Notes: generated by a model not told the origin, from the sequence alone. Counted from the first letter of the stretch, positions 26,884 to 37,316 are shown. The stretch: DNA of 64,000 nt from Cenarchaeum symbiont of Oopsacas minuta (GCA_029948415.1 JAJIZT010000004.1:36068-100067); one strand, 5' to 3'. Translations and numbers: made by a program.

Positions 26884-27240
26884 ATGTCCGATCCTCACAA
26901 CTATCGAAAAGTTGGTTATTCGATGATACTAGTTTCAGCTTCTCTTGTATCCATAGCTTTGATCGGCATAGCCATCGGCGAAGACGTGTTGTATGGAGAC
27001 AAAATACAGAGAGAGAGTACTGCTCATTTTGAAGAATGTTTAGAGACAGATTTTGTAGCCGAGAGCTGTCAGCCATATATGATACATATGAAGTATGAGC
27101 AGTGTGTGGCAGAGAAAGATATTGATAGTAAAGAATGCTTTAGATATAGAACATGGGTTGAATCTGCAATATTTGAAGAATGTAGAGCAAATAATGATAC
27201 AACTAGTATGCTATGCATAAAGTATAAAGGAAATTACTAG
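26884..27240 (+). CDS. Anchored small protein with three CX9-10C modules
   Basis: A 118-residue protein with an N-terminal membrane segment (residues 13-31) followed by a charged region outside the membrane. Six Cys form three repeated units: C52-x9-C62, C74-x10-C85 and C100-x10-C111, each ending in an aromatic (QPY, FRY, IKY). The regular spacing recalls the twin CX9C helical-hairpin proteins of eukaryotes, stabilised by disulfides. This is a sequence resemblance, with no family recognised. The gene overlaps the convergent membrane protein gene by 4 bp. Confidence 0.65.
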   Translation: MSDPHNYRKVGYSMILVSASLVSIALIGIAIGEDVLYGDKIQRESTAHFEECLETDFVAESCQPYMIHMKYEQCVAEKDIDSKECFRYRTWVESAIFEECRANNDTTSMLCIKYKGNY

Positions 27241-27920
27241 TTTCCATTTAGATAATCTTCCCAATAATTTGAATTCCTTGTTAGTTTGTTCATCGAATAT
27301 AGTATACCTCCCACTATACCAGCATGATAAAATGTATACAGATAGATGACAGATTTTGTTGGATCACTCTGTGTCAGTGTCAGAAACAGCATTGAAAAAA
27401 AGATAAATGTTCCAACCATTGTAAATATATGTGAAAATATTCCTTCAAATCCAACCACACGACGTGTTGCAGCTGCCATCAGAGATATGCTAGATATTAT
27501 CAAGAAAACAGCTCCTCCGTTATTTGCCACATATTCGTATGTCCAACTGATAAGACCTTCTTCAAGTATTCCAGATACTGGAGAGACATTTCCTCCATTG
27601 ATTGCAAAATTTACAGAGCTAAACATACTTCCCATGACGAATAAAAATAAGAATATTTTCGATATAGAACGCTTGAATTGACTACGGGTCTCACTTGGAC
27701 TTATTGCTCGTTCGGTGATACGTTTACCGTACAATAATCCAAGTATTGCAGCAGGTAAAAACATTATAGTAATCAGCGTAGTCGATTCGCTGTTTATACT
27801 TGTTATAAAAGGATAAAACACAAAAAATGCCAAAGTTGCTGCTAGAAATGATCCTCCATATAATATCAGATTCATGTACTTGTAGCTAAATTTTTGCTCA
27901 CGCGTATTCCATTCAAACAT
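27237..27920 (-). CDS. Six-helix integral membrane protein
   Basis: A 227-residue membrane protein with about six hydrophobic helices, at residues 16-40, 44-64, 88-112, 136-152, 160-182 and 192-214. The loops are short, with basic residues on the cytoplasmic side. No substrate motif is visible, so function is unknown. It sits between a convergent anchored Cys protein and the truD gene on the same strand, 81 bp from the latter. Confidence 0.7.
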   Translation of the reverse strand: MFEWNTREQKFSYKYMNLILYGGSFLAATLAFFVFYPFITSINSESTTLITIMFLPAAILGLLYGKRITERAISPSETRSQFKRSISKIFLFLFVMGSMFSSVNFAINGGNVSPVSGILEEGLISWTYEYVANNGGAVFLIISSISLMAAATRRVVGFEGIFSHIFTMVGTFIFFSMLFLTLTQSDPTKSVIYLYTFYHAGIVGGILYSMNKLTRNSNYWEDYLNGN

Positions 27921-28001
27921 ACTAGTTTATCACAAAAATCAATTAAAGAAATAGTTTGGAAATCATTTGTCTAAAGTATCAACTCTCTTTTACATTTTTT
28001 A

Positions 28002-29207
28002 TTAGGAAAATCCAGCCATTATAGGATTTTCTGGCTTTATTATCTCTCGAAGAACTACCGTAGCGTATGAGCCACGTGAGAGAGTAAATTCCACAAGTCC
28101 ATCCTTTGCAGTACAGTCAGAGCATACTAACAATGCCCTTCGAAATCCACCTTCTATACTAGTCTCTTGCATATGAGGCGTAAAAAAATCCCTAGCCGAG
28201 ATCTCCTCTTCTTGCAGTATCTGTTGTATATAATGATCAAATCGCGTTTTTTTATAATAAGAGTGTCCTACCAATGGGATGGCTATTGCCTGCATTTTTT
28301 CTCCAAACAATGTGCGCCCCAAAATCCCATCAGAGTTAAAGCAGACATCATTCTTTTGGGGAGTTGTGAGTTCTTCTCCAGTCTTTTTTGCCATGGTTAT
28401 AGTTTTGTTAAATATATAGGACTGGAACGATTGAACAAAGAATCTGCGCATACGCGACGGTAATGCTCTAATTGCAGATTCAGCTGTTCCTCCATCGACT
28501 AGCTCTGAGACTGCCATACGTTCTAAATCCATACTATGTGGTATTTTTTCAAATGTCTGCGCAAATTTTGAAACATCTGCAAGCTGTTTACGAAGTTCTG
28601 TACGATCTTTTGTATCGTATTCTGATGTTTCAGACAACAAGGTCTGCAGTGCACTATCATAATTTTTCATCATGATGTGTTTGCCTATGCGATGAGATAC
28701 TGGTCTTCCCGAACCAAATCTCTGATATCCAAAGTAATTCAGTATTTTATCATATTCGTCAAATATTTCCACATCAGTGTTTGAATCAGAGACTCTGATA
28801 GAGAATCTATTTCCTACCATGTCTTTAGCTGTTAATGGTCTTTGAGAAAATCCAATTTGTTTTATTGAGAATTTAGAGCCATCATACTTTGTAATACGAG
28901 TTGCCTTTGATGTGGCACATACATATTGTGATGTAACAGCTCTTGAGTCTTTTAGTCCTAGAGCTTTTAATCTTGTGCCAGTTTTTTTTTGCACCTCTGC
29001 TAGTGCATGGTTTGTATCTATTCCATCTTTTTCTAGCTCGTATACTGCATATCCGCCAGTTGTAGTAATTTTTGAGAGTGTTTTTTTAGAGAGTGTTTCA
29101 CGTACTAGAAAATCTTCTCGTCTTTTCTTTATTGAACCACCAGTGCCTAGCGTACTTGTGCTGTATAGATCCATGCCTATAAGAGAATCAAGTTTTGGAA
29201 TGTTCAA
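28002..29207 (-). CDS. truD: TruD family tRNA pseudouridine synthase
   Basis: A 401-residue TruD enzyme, which makes pseudouridine-13 in tRNA. The catalytic aspartate is D87 in GLKDSRAVTSQ. Conserved segments include YFGYQRFGSGRPVSHRIG and SYATVVLREI near the end. Length and motif match archaeal TruD. The start ATG overlaps the stop of the upstream beta-propeller gene by 4 bp (ATGA), implying translational coupling. Confidence 0.93.
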   Translation of the reverse strand: MNIPKLDSLIGMDLYSTSTLGTGGSIKKRREDFLVRETLSKKTLSKITTTGGYAVYELEKDGIDTNHALAEVQKKTGTRLKALGLKDSRAVTSQYVCATSKATRITKYDGSKFSIKQIGFSQRPLTAKDMVGNRFSIRVSDSNTDVEIFDEYDKILNYFGYQRFGSGRPVSHRIGKHIMMKNYDSALQTLLSETSEYDTKDRTELRKQLADVSKFAQTFEKIPHSMDLERMAVSELVDGGTAESAIRALPSRMRRFFVQSFQSYIFNKTITMAKKTGEELTTPQKNDVCFNSDGILGRTLFGEKMQAIAIPLVGHSYYKKTRFDHYIQQILQEEEISARDFFTPHMQETSIEGGFRRALLVCSDCTAKDGLVEFTLSRGSYATVVLREIIKPENPIMAGFS

Positions 29208-30766
29208 GACCGTACAATAATGTCAATATATTCTGAAATTGCCACATCCCCAGTATCTACTCCAATTATTACCTTGTACGTTCCTTTTGGCACCATCTCA
29301 TTGACAAAAACTTTAACGTTTGCAGTTACCAGTTCATCAACTGGAAATGGTTTTTCGTCAAACGTCATTATAATCCCATCCACAGGTACATTATATGAGA
29401 TCTTTACTACCTCTGCAGTATCTCCTAACGGAGAGATACTTAATTGGATGTTGTTTGATTCATTATTTTTAATTTCAAGTGTTTTAGAATCAAATTTCAC
29501 ATCAAGTGGAAGTTTTTTTGAGAGATCTAGTACTCCAATATTGTTCTCTACCCATTCAGTAAACCATACTTTGTCACCGTATATGTCAAATCCAAAAGCC
29601 TGCGCCAAACCACAATTGAATGCAACCCCACAGTCTCCCCAGTTGGGATTTGTAGAGGGTATAAGATATTCTATGAGTTTGGATTCAGCAGGGTATAATA
29701 CGCCTATGCGATTCCCCGTCTGTTCGTTAAACACTAGAATCTCGCCATCTGTTTCTATCCAATATGGTCTAGATATTGGGTCTAGTATGAGACCTGTGGC
29801 ATTTCCATACGAGGATAATGGTGGAGGCAATGTTACATATTCAGTAAATGTGTCAGTCTGTTTATCAAATCGATACAAAGAACTTGACGAAGTGTCAGCA
29901 ATCCAAACGTGTCCTTGTGGTCCTATTGTCACACCATTTGGAGTTTGGATTTTTTCTGGCAGGTCTATAGTTTTTATGTATACGTCGAGTGTATTATTTT
30001 TCATAGCATCATTTTCATATTTGTCACGATCAAAACGTACAAGTGCACCTTCGCCTTTGTGTATCCAGTTTGCATACCAAACATATCCACCATCAAGGGC
30101 AAAGTCAGATGCAAATGATTCTTGTAATGGTGATGGTATACTGATAAACTGCGCAGGTATACCTTTTTGAACAGCTTGTTCTATGAACGATATTCTAGCT
30201 CCAGAAAAGTCATTTATTACAAGAGATGAGCCATCTACTTGTATCTTTTGTGGAAATGCATCTCCGTCCGCGTATGCTATGCGACTATATTCTTCATCCA
30301 TAATAGAAAACTTCCATAATGTATCATATGCATCATCAGTATACCACATGGAATTATCTGGAGAATAATCCATTCCCCAAATCATGCTTCGTGCAGATTT
30401 TGGCCAAGCGTCGTTTTCAAATTCAGTGAATACTTTACTAGATGGTTCAAAACTGGCAATATTTCCAGTGTTGGTCTGTGCAAACCATACCGTTCCCTGT
30501 GGATCTACCTTTATGGCAAGTGGTTGCGTGCAAGCAGTAGGTATTTTATATTCGGTGATATATCTTCCAGATTGTGCATCACCTGTGCTACAAAACTGCA
30601 CCCTTTGTGCATCTGGAAAATTATCTGCGGGCGTTCCTGTCACAGTTTGTTGTGTAGATTGCAGTTCACTAGGGATGATTCCAGGTAATGCGACTAGTAC
30701 TCCAGACGTCACCATTATTCCTCCTAGAAATATAAACATGATCAGACCTTTTGTGCGCTGTTTCAT
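29204..30766 (-). CDS. Secreted or membrane-anchored NHL/SMP-30-like beta-propeller
   Basis: A 520-residue protein with an N-terminal membrane segment (residues 9-31, GLIMFIFLGGIMVTSGVLVA). It is followed by propeller blades with the streptogramin-lyase type signature, such as KVDPQGTVWFAQTNTGNIAS and GPQGHVWIADTSSSSLYRF. The last 110 residues look like an immunoglobulin-like sandwich. The protein would face outside the cell. Its ligand is unknown. It overlaps truD by ATGA at the 3' end. Confidence 0.8.
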   Translation of the reverse strand: MKQRTKGLIMFIFLGGIMVTSGVLVALPGIIPSELQSTQQTVTGTPADNFPDAQRVQFCSTGDAQSGRYITEYKIPTACTQPLAIKVDPQGTVWFAQTNTGNIASFEPSSKVFTEFENDAWPKSARSMIWGMDYSPDNSMWYTDDAYDTLWKFSIMDEEYSRIAYADGDAFPQKIQVDGSSLVINDFSGARISFIEQAVQKGIPAQFISIPSPLQESFASDFALDGGYVWYANWIHKGEGALVRFDRDKYENDAMKNNTLDVYIKTIDLPEKIQTPNGVTIGPQGHVWIADTSSSSLYRFDKQTDTFTEYVTLPPPLSSYGNATGLILDPISRPYWIETDGEILVFNEQTGNRIGVLYPAESKLIEYLIPSTNPNWGDCGVAFNCGLAQAFGFDIYGDKVWFTEWVENNIGVLDLSKKLPLDVKFDSKTLEIKNNESNNIQLSISPLGDTAEVVKISYNVPVDGIIMTFDEKPFPVDELVTANVKVFVNEMVPKGTYKVIIGVDTGDVAISEYIDIIVRS

Positions 30767-30874
30767 GTGTATACGAGAATACAGTCCTTGTTATATCTGA
30801 TGGTTTTACAAACCATCATAGATTGGAAAAGTGTACGAATTCATAATCTTTTGAAAAAATAAAATCATATCGTG

Positions 30875-31222
30875 TTAAAGAAGTTTCAGTTTGCGTGTTA
30901 GTTTGTCGATATGCTCTTCTAGTGCAGGTCCAAGTGCCATACATGTGATCGTTCCAGGTGCGATCTGAGTTCTTCCTGCATCCTCTACTGTACACCATGG
31001 AAGATTTAGTGTTATTGCATCTTTTCTTATCTCATCAAGCTCCAAAGGCCCTGGAATCTTTAGCACAATCTTTGGTTGACCTTCATTTAGCCATTTATCC
31101 ACCCATTGTGAATTCGGGTTTTTTGACGCCATAACGCTAGCATGTCCCACTTGGGCGGCGATCTTGCCTTTTCCCATATCTAGATCCGTTCTGACTATTA
31201 TGACTAGTTTTATCTTTCCCAT
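30875..31222 (-). CDS. pth2: Peptidyl-tRNA hydrolase Pth2
   Basis: A 115-residue archaeal/eukaryotic Pth2, which frees tRNA from stalled peptidyl-tRNA. The hallmark is KLVIIVRTDLDMGKGKIAAQ followed by VGHAS. The later segment TVEDAGRTQIAPGTITCMALGP is also conserved. Family length (about 115-120) fits. The gene is 108 bp upstream of the beta-propeller gene on the same strand. Confidence 0.95.
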   Translation of the reverse strand: MGKIKLVIIVRTDLDMGKGKIAAQVGHASVMASKNPNSQWVDKWLNEGQPKIVLKIPGPLELDEIRKDAITLNLPWCTVEDAGRTQIAPGTITCMALGPALEEHIDKLTRKLKLL

Positions 31223-31309
31223 GGGATCTACTAGGGTGTAGTGCTGATAAAGTTTTGAAGTTTTTCTAGATTATACCGAGTTAAATATTCCTCATAATGT
31301 CTATACAAT

Positions 31310-32443
31310 ATGTATGATGTACTCATCGCAGGTGGCAGTATAGCTGGTTTGTGCTGTGCAAGAGAAGCTGCACTTGGAGGATGTTCTGTAATGGTAATAG
31401 AAGATGATATAGAAGTTGGAACCCCAGACCATTGTGGTGGCATGGTAAGTGTCTCTGCATTACAGAGGCTACAAGTTGTACCAAGAATTAAAATGTCAAG
31501 CCACAAGGTACATACAGCAAAAATATTTTCTCCATCAGGTCATTCTGTAAGTATCAATGCAAAAACACAAAATGTAATATCCATCGACAGGCGAGAGCTT
31601 GACAAAGAGGTTGCACATCAAGCACAAAAAGCAGGTGCCGTAATACGTGTTGGAACAAAATATGTCAAACGTACACAAGATGGCATACGTACAGGTTCCG
31701 AAGAGATTGCATGTAAAGAGTTTGTTGATGCAAGAGGTATAGGCCCACTTGCAAAGAACAATCCATCTGGCATTATACCTTGTTGTCAATGCGAAGTGTA
31801 TGCAGACTGGATAAAACCTGAAACAGTAGAGGTGCATGTAGACGCTGTAAAGTATCCAGGGTTTTTTGCATGGGTCATACCAGTAGGCGATGGACATGGA
31901 AAAATTGGCATGGCTGGAACCAGAATAGATCCAGTTACCACATTGGACAAATTTATGACTTTAAAGGGAACCCATTCTGTAATACGCAGAATAATCTCCC
32001 CTGTTTGGGTAGGCGGACCAGTGAAAGAGTTTGTGAGTAAAGAGGCAGTTATAATAGGTGATGCAGCAGGTCAGACAAAACCAACCACTGCAGGAGGCAT
32101 ATTCTCGTGTGGTATGGGAGGCATTATTGCAGGAAGGATGCTTGTAAAACATATCTTTGAAGGTTCTAGTACCGAGTCATATCAGAGAGATTGGAATACC
32201 ATATTTGGTGGCGAATTTTCAAGACAGCTTTTAGCAAGAAAAATTCTTGGTAGAATAGATAATGCCACATTGGAAAAGTTGCTAAAAGCAGTAACCCCCG
32301 AGATGGCAAAATCAATCTCCGATAGTGATGATTTTGATTTTCATGCATATGCCATTGTAAGACTTTTGGGCATAAAGGGTACAGCTAAAGCGGCAGGCAT
32401 AGTTTTTGGTGAAAAGATGCGAAAAGTTTTAGACAAGGTATAA
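31310..32443 (+). CDS. Geranylgeranyl reductase family flavoprotein
   Basis: A 377-residue FAD enzyme of the digeranylgeranylglycerophospholipid reductase family, which saturates archaeal lipid isoprenoids. It begins with VLIAGGSIAGLCCAREAA (Rossmann FAD site). It contains the PxxYxWVxP-like FFAWVIPVGDG and a second FAD loop, GDAAGQTKPTTAGGI. The start is close to Pth2, divergent, with an 87-bp spacer. The substrate may instead be a quinone, as paralogues exist. Confidence 0.88.
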   Translation: MYDVLIAGGSIAGLCCAREAALGGCSVMVIEDDIEVGTPDHCGGMVSVSALQRLQVVPRIKMSSHKVHTAKIFSPSGHSVSINAKTQNVISIDRRELDKEVAHQAQKAGAVIRVGTKYVKRTQDGIRTGSEEIACKEFVDARGIGPLAKNNPSGIIPCCQCEVYADWIKPETVEVHVDAVKYPGFFAWVIPVGDGHGKIGMAGTRIDPVTTLDKFMTLKGTHSVIRRIISPVWVGGPVKEFVSKEAVIIGDAAGQTKPTTAGGIFSCGMGGIIAGRMLVKHIFEGSSTESYQRDWNTIFGGEFSRQLLARKILGRIDNATLEKLLKAVTPEMAKSISDSDDFDFHAYAIVRLLGIKGTAKAAGIVFGEKMRKVLDKV

Positions 32444-32470
32444 ATTCAGTATCAAGACAATTTCATAAAT

Positions 32471-32647
32471 ATGTCCACCATCGAGCTTCCCATTTGTGAC
32501 TGTTGTGGCAGGCACATCATGCCCAACGACAAGTGTGTTAAATTTGACTGTCCAAACTGTGGTCTAGTTGTAGTATGGAGATGTCAGAGCTGCAGAAAAG
32601 CTGCTAGAGCATATGTTTGTGAATCTTGTAAATTCGAGGGACCCTAA
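32471..32647 (+). CDS. Zn-ribbon translation-associated protein (DUF1610-type)
   Basis: A 58-residue Cys-rich protein starting [13 protein letters not shown]. Four C-x2-C pairs (CDCC, CPNC, CQSC, CESC) arranged in two zinc ribbons match the archaeal Zn-ribbon RNA-binding family that regularly precedes aEF-1beta. The next gene starts one base after its stop, confirming the pairing. Confidence 0.85.
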   Translation: MSTIELPICDCCGRHIMPNDKCVKFDCPNCGLVVVWRCQSCRKAARAYVCESCKFEGP

Positions 32648-32648
32648 A

Positions 32649-32930
32649 ATGGCACAGTTGCTTATAGTGGGAAAGATTATGCCCACTGGGACAGAGATTG
32701 ATCTTGATTCTCTAATGGAAAAGATAAAATCATCTCTTCAAGACGGAATTATATTAAAACGATATGCAAAAGAACCTCTTGCGTTTGGACTCTATTTTAC
32801 AAAAGCAGAATTTATCGTTGAAGACAAGCAAGGACAGATGGACTCACTTGAAAACAGCGTAAAAGAGATAGAGGGCGTTGGCGGATTTGAAGTTTTGAAT
32901 ATGAGTCGAATGTCCGTGGACATGAAATAA
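32649..32930 (+). CDS. Translation elongation factor 1-beta
   Basis: A 93-residue archaeal EF-1beta, the nucleotide-exchange factor for aEF-1alpha. It starts at the ATG at 32649 ([14 protein letters not shown]) and has the [18 protein letters not shown] and [16 protein letters not shown] segments. The frame is open further upstream into the Zn-ribbon gene. The position directly after the Zn-ribbon gene fits the usual archaeal pair. Confidence 0.93.
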   Translation: MAQLLIVGKIMPTGTEIDLDSLMEKIKSSLQDGIILKRYAKEPLAFGLYFTKAEFIVEDKQGQMDSLENSVKEIEGVGGFEVLNMSRMSVDMK

Positions 32931-32949
32931 CTCATGTGTGATATGCAAG

Positions 32950-35124
32950 ATGGTTGACGAACCACTACAGATGAGGATCGGCGAAGCAAAGCAACGAGAT
33001 GTTGGTAAAAAGCGTGCAAGAATAGGTCCTGAAGCCATGGACTATCTCAAAGCCACACCAGGTGACATTGTAGAGATTATAGGTGAACGTAAAACATCTG
33101 CTGTGGTATGGCCAGCTGATGAGGATGAAAAACATATGGAAGTCATCAGGATAGATGGTCAACTTCGAAAAAACCTTGGTGTCTCACTAAATGATACAGT
33201 TAGTATAGTAAAGGTAACTTCAAAGATAGCAAATTCCATAACACTAGTTCCGACATCAGATGCAGTAACCGTGGACAAAGAGTTTACAGACTTTGTGAAA
33301 AATCGATTAAAAGGACTGCCACTCTCACAGGGGGATGAGATATCTGTCACGATTCTTGGAAATTCCATGTCGTTTCAGATAGCAAAATGTTCTCCCAAAA
33401 CAATAGTAAAGATAGATCATTCAACTATACTACACATACTAGAAGATGCAGTACATAACGACAAGCCTCATATCACATATGAAGAGATTGGAGGTCTATC
33501 AGACAAGATAAAAGCCATGAGAGAGATTGTAGAAGTTCCTTTACGTCATCCCGAACTGTTTGCAAGACTTGGTGTAGAAGCACATAGCGGCATACTTTTG
33601 TATGGTCCTCCAGGTTGTGGCAAGACTCTCATAGCAAAAGTTCTTGCAAGCGAATCTGACGCAAAGATGTATCTAATAAACGGTCCTGAGATAATAAACA
33701 AGTATTATGGCGAGACGGAGGCAAAATTGCGTGACATATTCAAAGAAGCAAAAAACAATTCACCTAGCATTATATTCATAGATGAGATGGATGCGATTGC
33801 TCCAAAACGTGAAGATGTATACGGTGATGTAGAAAAAAGAGTGGTTGCTCAGCTACTTGCTCTCATGGATGGCCTCACAGAGAGAGGAAACGTAATAGTA
33901 CTTGGAGCGACAAATAGACGTGATAGTATTGATCCTGCTCTAAGACGTCCTGGCAGATTTGATCGTGAAGTTGAGATCACCGTTCCCGACGAAGACGGTA
34001 GATATGAAGTGCTACAGATACACACGAGGGGTATGCCAGTGGCAGAGGGAGTAGATTTGAGAGATTTGGCATTTAATCTACACGGCTATACTGGGGCAGA
34101 CATAAAATCACTGTGTAGAGAATCTGCAATAAAGTCAATACGTCGTTATCTTCCACAGATAGATTTAGAGACTGAAAAGATACCATACGGGGTTTTACAG
34201 TCTATGGAGATAAAGATCATCGATTTTTATGAAGCCATGCGCGAGGTGGTTCCCACTGTAATGCGAGAATTTTATGTCGAGCGACCCAAGATATGGTGGG
34301 ATGACATTGGAGGTTTAGAGGATACCAAAACATCTCTTACAGAGAACATTATACTTGCCATGCGCGATCCAAACAAGTTTCACTCCATGGGAATACGTCC
34401 GCCGCGAGGCGCACTCATATACGGTCCACCAGGATGTGGTAAATCACTTGTAGCCAAAGCCATGGCCGCAGAGAGCGGTGCCAATATGATACTAGTTAAA
34501 GGTCCAGAGATACTTTCAAAGTGGGTAGGAGAATCAGAGAAAGCAATTAGAGAGATATTCCGCAAGGCTACAACTTCTGCTCCATGCATCATAATACTAG
34601 ACGAGATAGACTCACTAGCAGGTATTCGTCAGACAGAGGGCGGTGTTCAGGATGGTTCTAGTAAACCCATGCTAGGTCAATTGTTAACAGAGATGGAAGA
34701 TATAACATCTAATCGAGTTGCAGTAATCGGTATAACAAATAGGCCAGACATTCTTGATCCTGCCATGCTTAGAACCGGAAGACTTGATCTTTTGTTGTAT
34801 GTTGCACCTCCAGATGAAAAAAGTCGGCGCGAGATCATAAAGATAATCACTCGCAATATGCCTCTTGCCAATGATGTAAATTTTGCAGAGATTGCAGTAT
34901 CTACGCAAAACTATACTGGTGCCGATCTTGCATCTTTATGCAGAGAGGCAGGAATATCTGCCATCAGGTCAAAATCAAAGTTGGTCAATAGTTCGGATTT
35001 TGCATCAGCACTCAAAAAGACGAGTCCTTCTATAACACCCGAGATTGAAAAATGGTATCTGAATGCACAAAAGAGCATATCCAACGCACTTCCAAAGCCT
35101 TTAGATAAGCCGTTTTATCGATAA
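32950..35124 (+). CDS. cdc48: CDC48/VAT-type AAA+ ATPase
   Basis: A 724-residue protein unfoldase that extracts proteins for the archaeal proteasome. It has an N-domain (residues 1-175), D1 with GPPGCGKT (219-226) and [14 protein letters not shown], and D2 with GPPGCGKS and [12 protein letters not shown]. It starts best at [11 protein letters not shown] (ATG 32950). A GTG at 32938 is an alternative. It follows aEF-1beta by 19 bp, so it shares the transcript. Confidence 0.96.
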   Translation: MVDEPLQMRIGEAKQRDVGKKRARIGPEAMDYLKATPGDIVEIIGERKTSAVVWPADEDEKHMEVIRIDGQLRKNLGVSLNDTVSIVKVTSKIANSITLVPTSDAVTVDKEFTDFVKNRLKGLPLSQGDEISVTILGNSMSFQIAKCSPKTIVKIDHSTILHILEDAVHNDKPHITYEEIGGLSDKIKAMREIVEVPLRHPELFARLGVEAHSGILLYGPPGCGKTLIAKVLASESDAKMYLINGPEIINKYYGETEAKLRDIFKEAKNNSPSIIFIDEMDAIAPKREDVYGDVEKRVVAQLLALMDGLTERGNVIVLGATNRRDSIDPALRRPGRFDREVEITVPDEDGRYEVLQIHTRGMPVAEGVDLRDLAFNLHGYTGADIKSLCRESAIKSIRRYLPQIDLETEKIPYGVLQSMEIKIIDFYEAMREVVPTVMREFYVERPKIWWDDIGGLEDTKTSLTENIILAMRDPNKFHSMGIRPPRGALIYGPPGCGKSLVAKAMAAESGANMILVKGPEILSKWVGESEKAIREIFRKATTSAPCIIILDEIDSLAGIRQTEGGVQDGSSKPMLGQLLTEMEDITSNRVAVIGITNRPDILDPAMLRTGRLDLLLYVAPPDEKSRREIIKIITRNMPLANDVNFAEIAVSTQNYTGADLASLCREAGISAIRSKSKLVNSSDFASALKKTSPSITPEIEKWYLNAQKSISNALPKPLDKPFYR

Positions 35125-35129
35125 ATCTT

Positions 35130-35420
35130 ATGCCACAACCTATCAAACACACCGTATTTGATATTATAGAAAAGGCAAAATCACTTACCGATTCAGAACT
35201 TGAAAAAGTACTCATAAAAAATACCATAGTCATTCCTAATGACATGTTGAACAAAATACTTTTGGATCTTGAGATAATGGGAAAAATAAATGTCACGTGG
35301 CTCTCAAAAGATGCTAGAAGAATAGAGATTATAGATACAGTATACGAGATCGATGAGGTGGATCAGCAAAATGCAAAAGTTGCCGAACGCGACTATGAAT
35401 CAGTCTTTCCAGGAACTTAG
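35130..35420 (+). CDS. Hypothetical winged-helix-like protein, 96 aa
   Basis: A small protein (MPQPIKHTVFDIIEKAKSLT) with a helix-rich first half and a beta-hairpin (INVTWLSKDARRIEII) reminiscent of a winged helix. It starts 5 bp after cdc48 and overlaps the convergent ctaB by 4 bp. Its closeness to cdc48 suggests co-expression, perhaps as an adaptor or regulator. This is inference. Confidence 0.6.
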   Translation: MPQPIKHTVFDIIEKAKSLTDSELEKVLIKNTIVIPNDMLNKILLDLEIMGKINVTWLSKDARRIEIIDTVYEIDEVDQQNAKVAERDYESVFPGT

Positions 35421-36295
35421 ATCCTTACGTGAAAGGCTGCATCCAATGCAACTCCTACAAATATTATTGTAAGATAAGGGGCAGTTACCTTGTAAGCTTT
35501 CCAAGCAAATTCTGATGTTGGATTTTTAGTGAGTTTGTAATGATATACAAGCATCAATACTCCAGAGACTGCAGCTATTGCAAGATATACTAATCCTAGT
35601 CCAAATGCATACAGTACAAGCGAGTATGGTAACAGTATTGCAGTATTTACTAGTATGTACTTTGATGTTTTGTGCATTCCAATTACCACAGGCAACATTG
35701 GAACTTTGGCTGCAGCATACTCGTCTTTGATCTTCATTGCAAGACACCAAAAATGAGATGGCGTCCATACAAAGACTAGAAATCCCACTAAAAATCCAAG
35801 TAAGTTGATAGATCCATCAGCTCCGGCCCACCCTGCCATCGAGGCAGCACTACCAGCAAATCCACCTATTACGATGTTTGATGTGTTACGGCGCTTTAAC
35901 CACACCGTATATATCATTACGTAAAAAAATATCCCAACTGCAGTAAACAACGCAGTCATTGCATTTAGTGCAAAAAAAGCATAAATGACAGATATACAGC
36001 TTGTCACTAATCCATATACTAGTACAATAGTAGGAGATATAGCACCAGATGGTATTGGTCTATTGCGTGTCCTAGTCATAGCAGGATCTATATCTCTATC
36101 ATAATAGTGGTTGAGTGCACTAGAACCAGCAGATGCAACAGTGCCGACTATGATTATATTCAAATATGCTAGATAGTTTGGCGAATCTGGCATCACGATT
36201 AGTGTCTCAGCAGCATACATTGACGTAACTGCCGTAATTACCAGTAAAACCACTATACGTGGTTTTGAGACTTCTAGTATTTGCGATAGTACCAA
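35417..36295 (-). CDS. ctaB: Protoheme IX farnesyltransferase (heme O synthase)
   Basis: A 292-residue UbiA-type prenyltransferase with about nine membrane helices. The first Asp-rich motif is NHYYDRDIDPAMTRTRNRP (about residues 62-80), and a second lies in the SHFWCLAMKIKDEYAAAKVPML segment. It attaches farnesyl to heme B to make heme O for a heme-copper terminal oxidase. A membrane cupredoxin gene starts 233 bp away on the opposite strand, consistent with a respiratory context. Confidence 0.92.
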   Translation of the reverse strand: MVLSQILEVSKPRIVVLLVITAVTSMYAAETLIVMPDSPNYLAYLNIIIVGTVASAGSSALNHYYDRDIDPAMTRTRNRPIPSGAISPTIVLVYGLVTSCISVIYAFFALNAMTALFTAVGIFFYVMIYTVWLKRRNTSNIVIGGFAGSAASMAGWAGADGSINLLGFLVGFLVFVWTPSHFWCLAMKIKDEYAAAKVPMLPVVIGMHKTSKYILVNTAILLPYSLVLYAFGLGLVYLAIAAVSGVLMLVYHYKLTKNPTSEFAWKAYKVTAPYLTIIFVGVALDAAFHVRI

Positions 36296-36528
36296 GGAAA
36301 ATCTTTGATATGTCGGGATTTTTAACTCTATAGCAACTTGACGCCATACATGACATTATTTTAGTACAATTGGAATGATTTTCACTCATCTTGAATTTAT
36401 AGGATACATTTTTTCACATATCTAACCCATGTATTTGCACTTTTTATGGATCATGGCCTGTCACTTGGCACAATCTATACACATACGTGTTTACAAAGGA
36501 TTAATTATTACGCCTAGAGCTGGCATTT

Positions 36529-37314
36529 ATGAGCAACTGGGATTTGATGATGCCAGGAATGGGATTGACTTCCATAGGTCTTGCTGGCGTGGTCATATCG
36601 TATTCTGGTATAGCTCATACGTTCATAGACGGTATGCACGCCCTTACTGGTCTTACCATGTTTATAGGACTGATCTTTTTGGCAGCAGGAATACTAGATG
36701 GGGGAGTCTCTACTAGTAACAGAGCAAAAGCTACAGTTCTTGTCATATTATCAATATCGTTGGCATTTGGTACTGCTGCGCTAATTTTTAACACAGTAAG
36801 TAGTGTTCCATTATTTGCCGGAATTATGATGGTTATTGCAATACCATCCATAATCATTGCATACATGTCGACAAAGACTCCAGCTTATGCCCGCCCCATG
36901 GCAATAATATTCGTTCTTTCGGCAATAACTGGCATTGGTTCGTTTACAGCATTTGGTCTAATCGGTCCTTCACCATATCTTGTAGAGGAGCCGATAAAAG
37001 TTGAAACAATTCCTGCAATTCCTCAAGGTCCCATCTTTGCAATATCCATACTAGCTGACTCGGCCGAACAAGGCAATCCAGATTATGAACCAGATGCTGC
37101 AATAGTTCCTTTTGGGGATATCATAAAATGGACAAACGATGATACCGTAGCTCATACAGTAACAAGTACAAAAGACGTTGGAGAATTATTTGATTCTGGA
37201 TTGTTGTTAGAAAATGAAGAGTTTTTGTTAGACTCTACAACGCTAGAATCTGGAATATATGATTATCTGTGCATAGTCCATCCATGGATGAGTGCGTCAA
37301 TTACAGTAGAATAA
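36529..37314 (+). CDS. Membrane-anchored blue-copper (plastocyanin-like) protein
   Basis: A 261-residue protein. Residues 10-147 hold about four or five membrane helices, and the C-terminal 100 residues form a type-1 copper domain facing outside. The copper ligands are H209 (VAHTVTS), C248, H251 and M254 in CIVHPWM, the classical Cys-x2-His-x2-Met loop. Such cupredoxins carry electrons in thaumarchaeal respiration. The position divergent from ctaB supports an electron-transport role. The donor is unknown. Confidence 0.9.
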   Translation: MSNWDLMMPGMGLTSIGLAGVVISYSGIAHTFIDGMHALTGLTMFIGLIFLAAGILDGGVSTSNRAKATVLVILSISLAFGTAALIFNTVSSVPLFAGIMMVIAIPSIIIAYMSTKTPAYARPMAIIFVLSAITGIGSFTAFGLIGPSPYLVEEPIKVETIPAIPQGPIFAISILADSAEQGNPDYEPDAAIVPFGDIIKWTNDDTVAHTVTSTKDVGELFDSGLLLENEEFLLDSTTLESGIYDYLCIVHPWMSASITVE

Positions 37315-37316
37315 AA

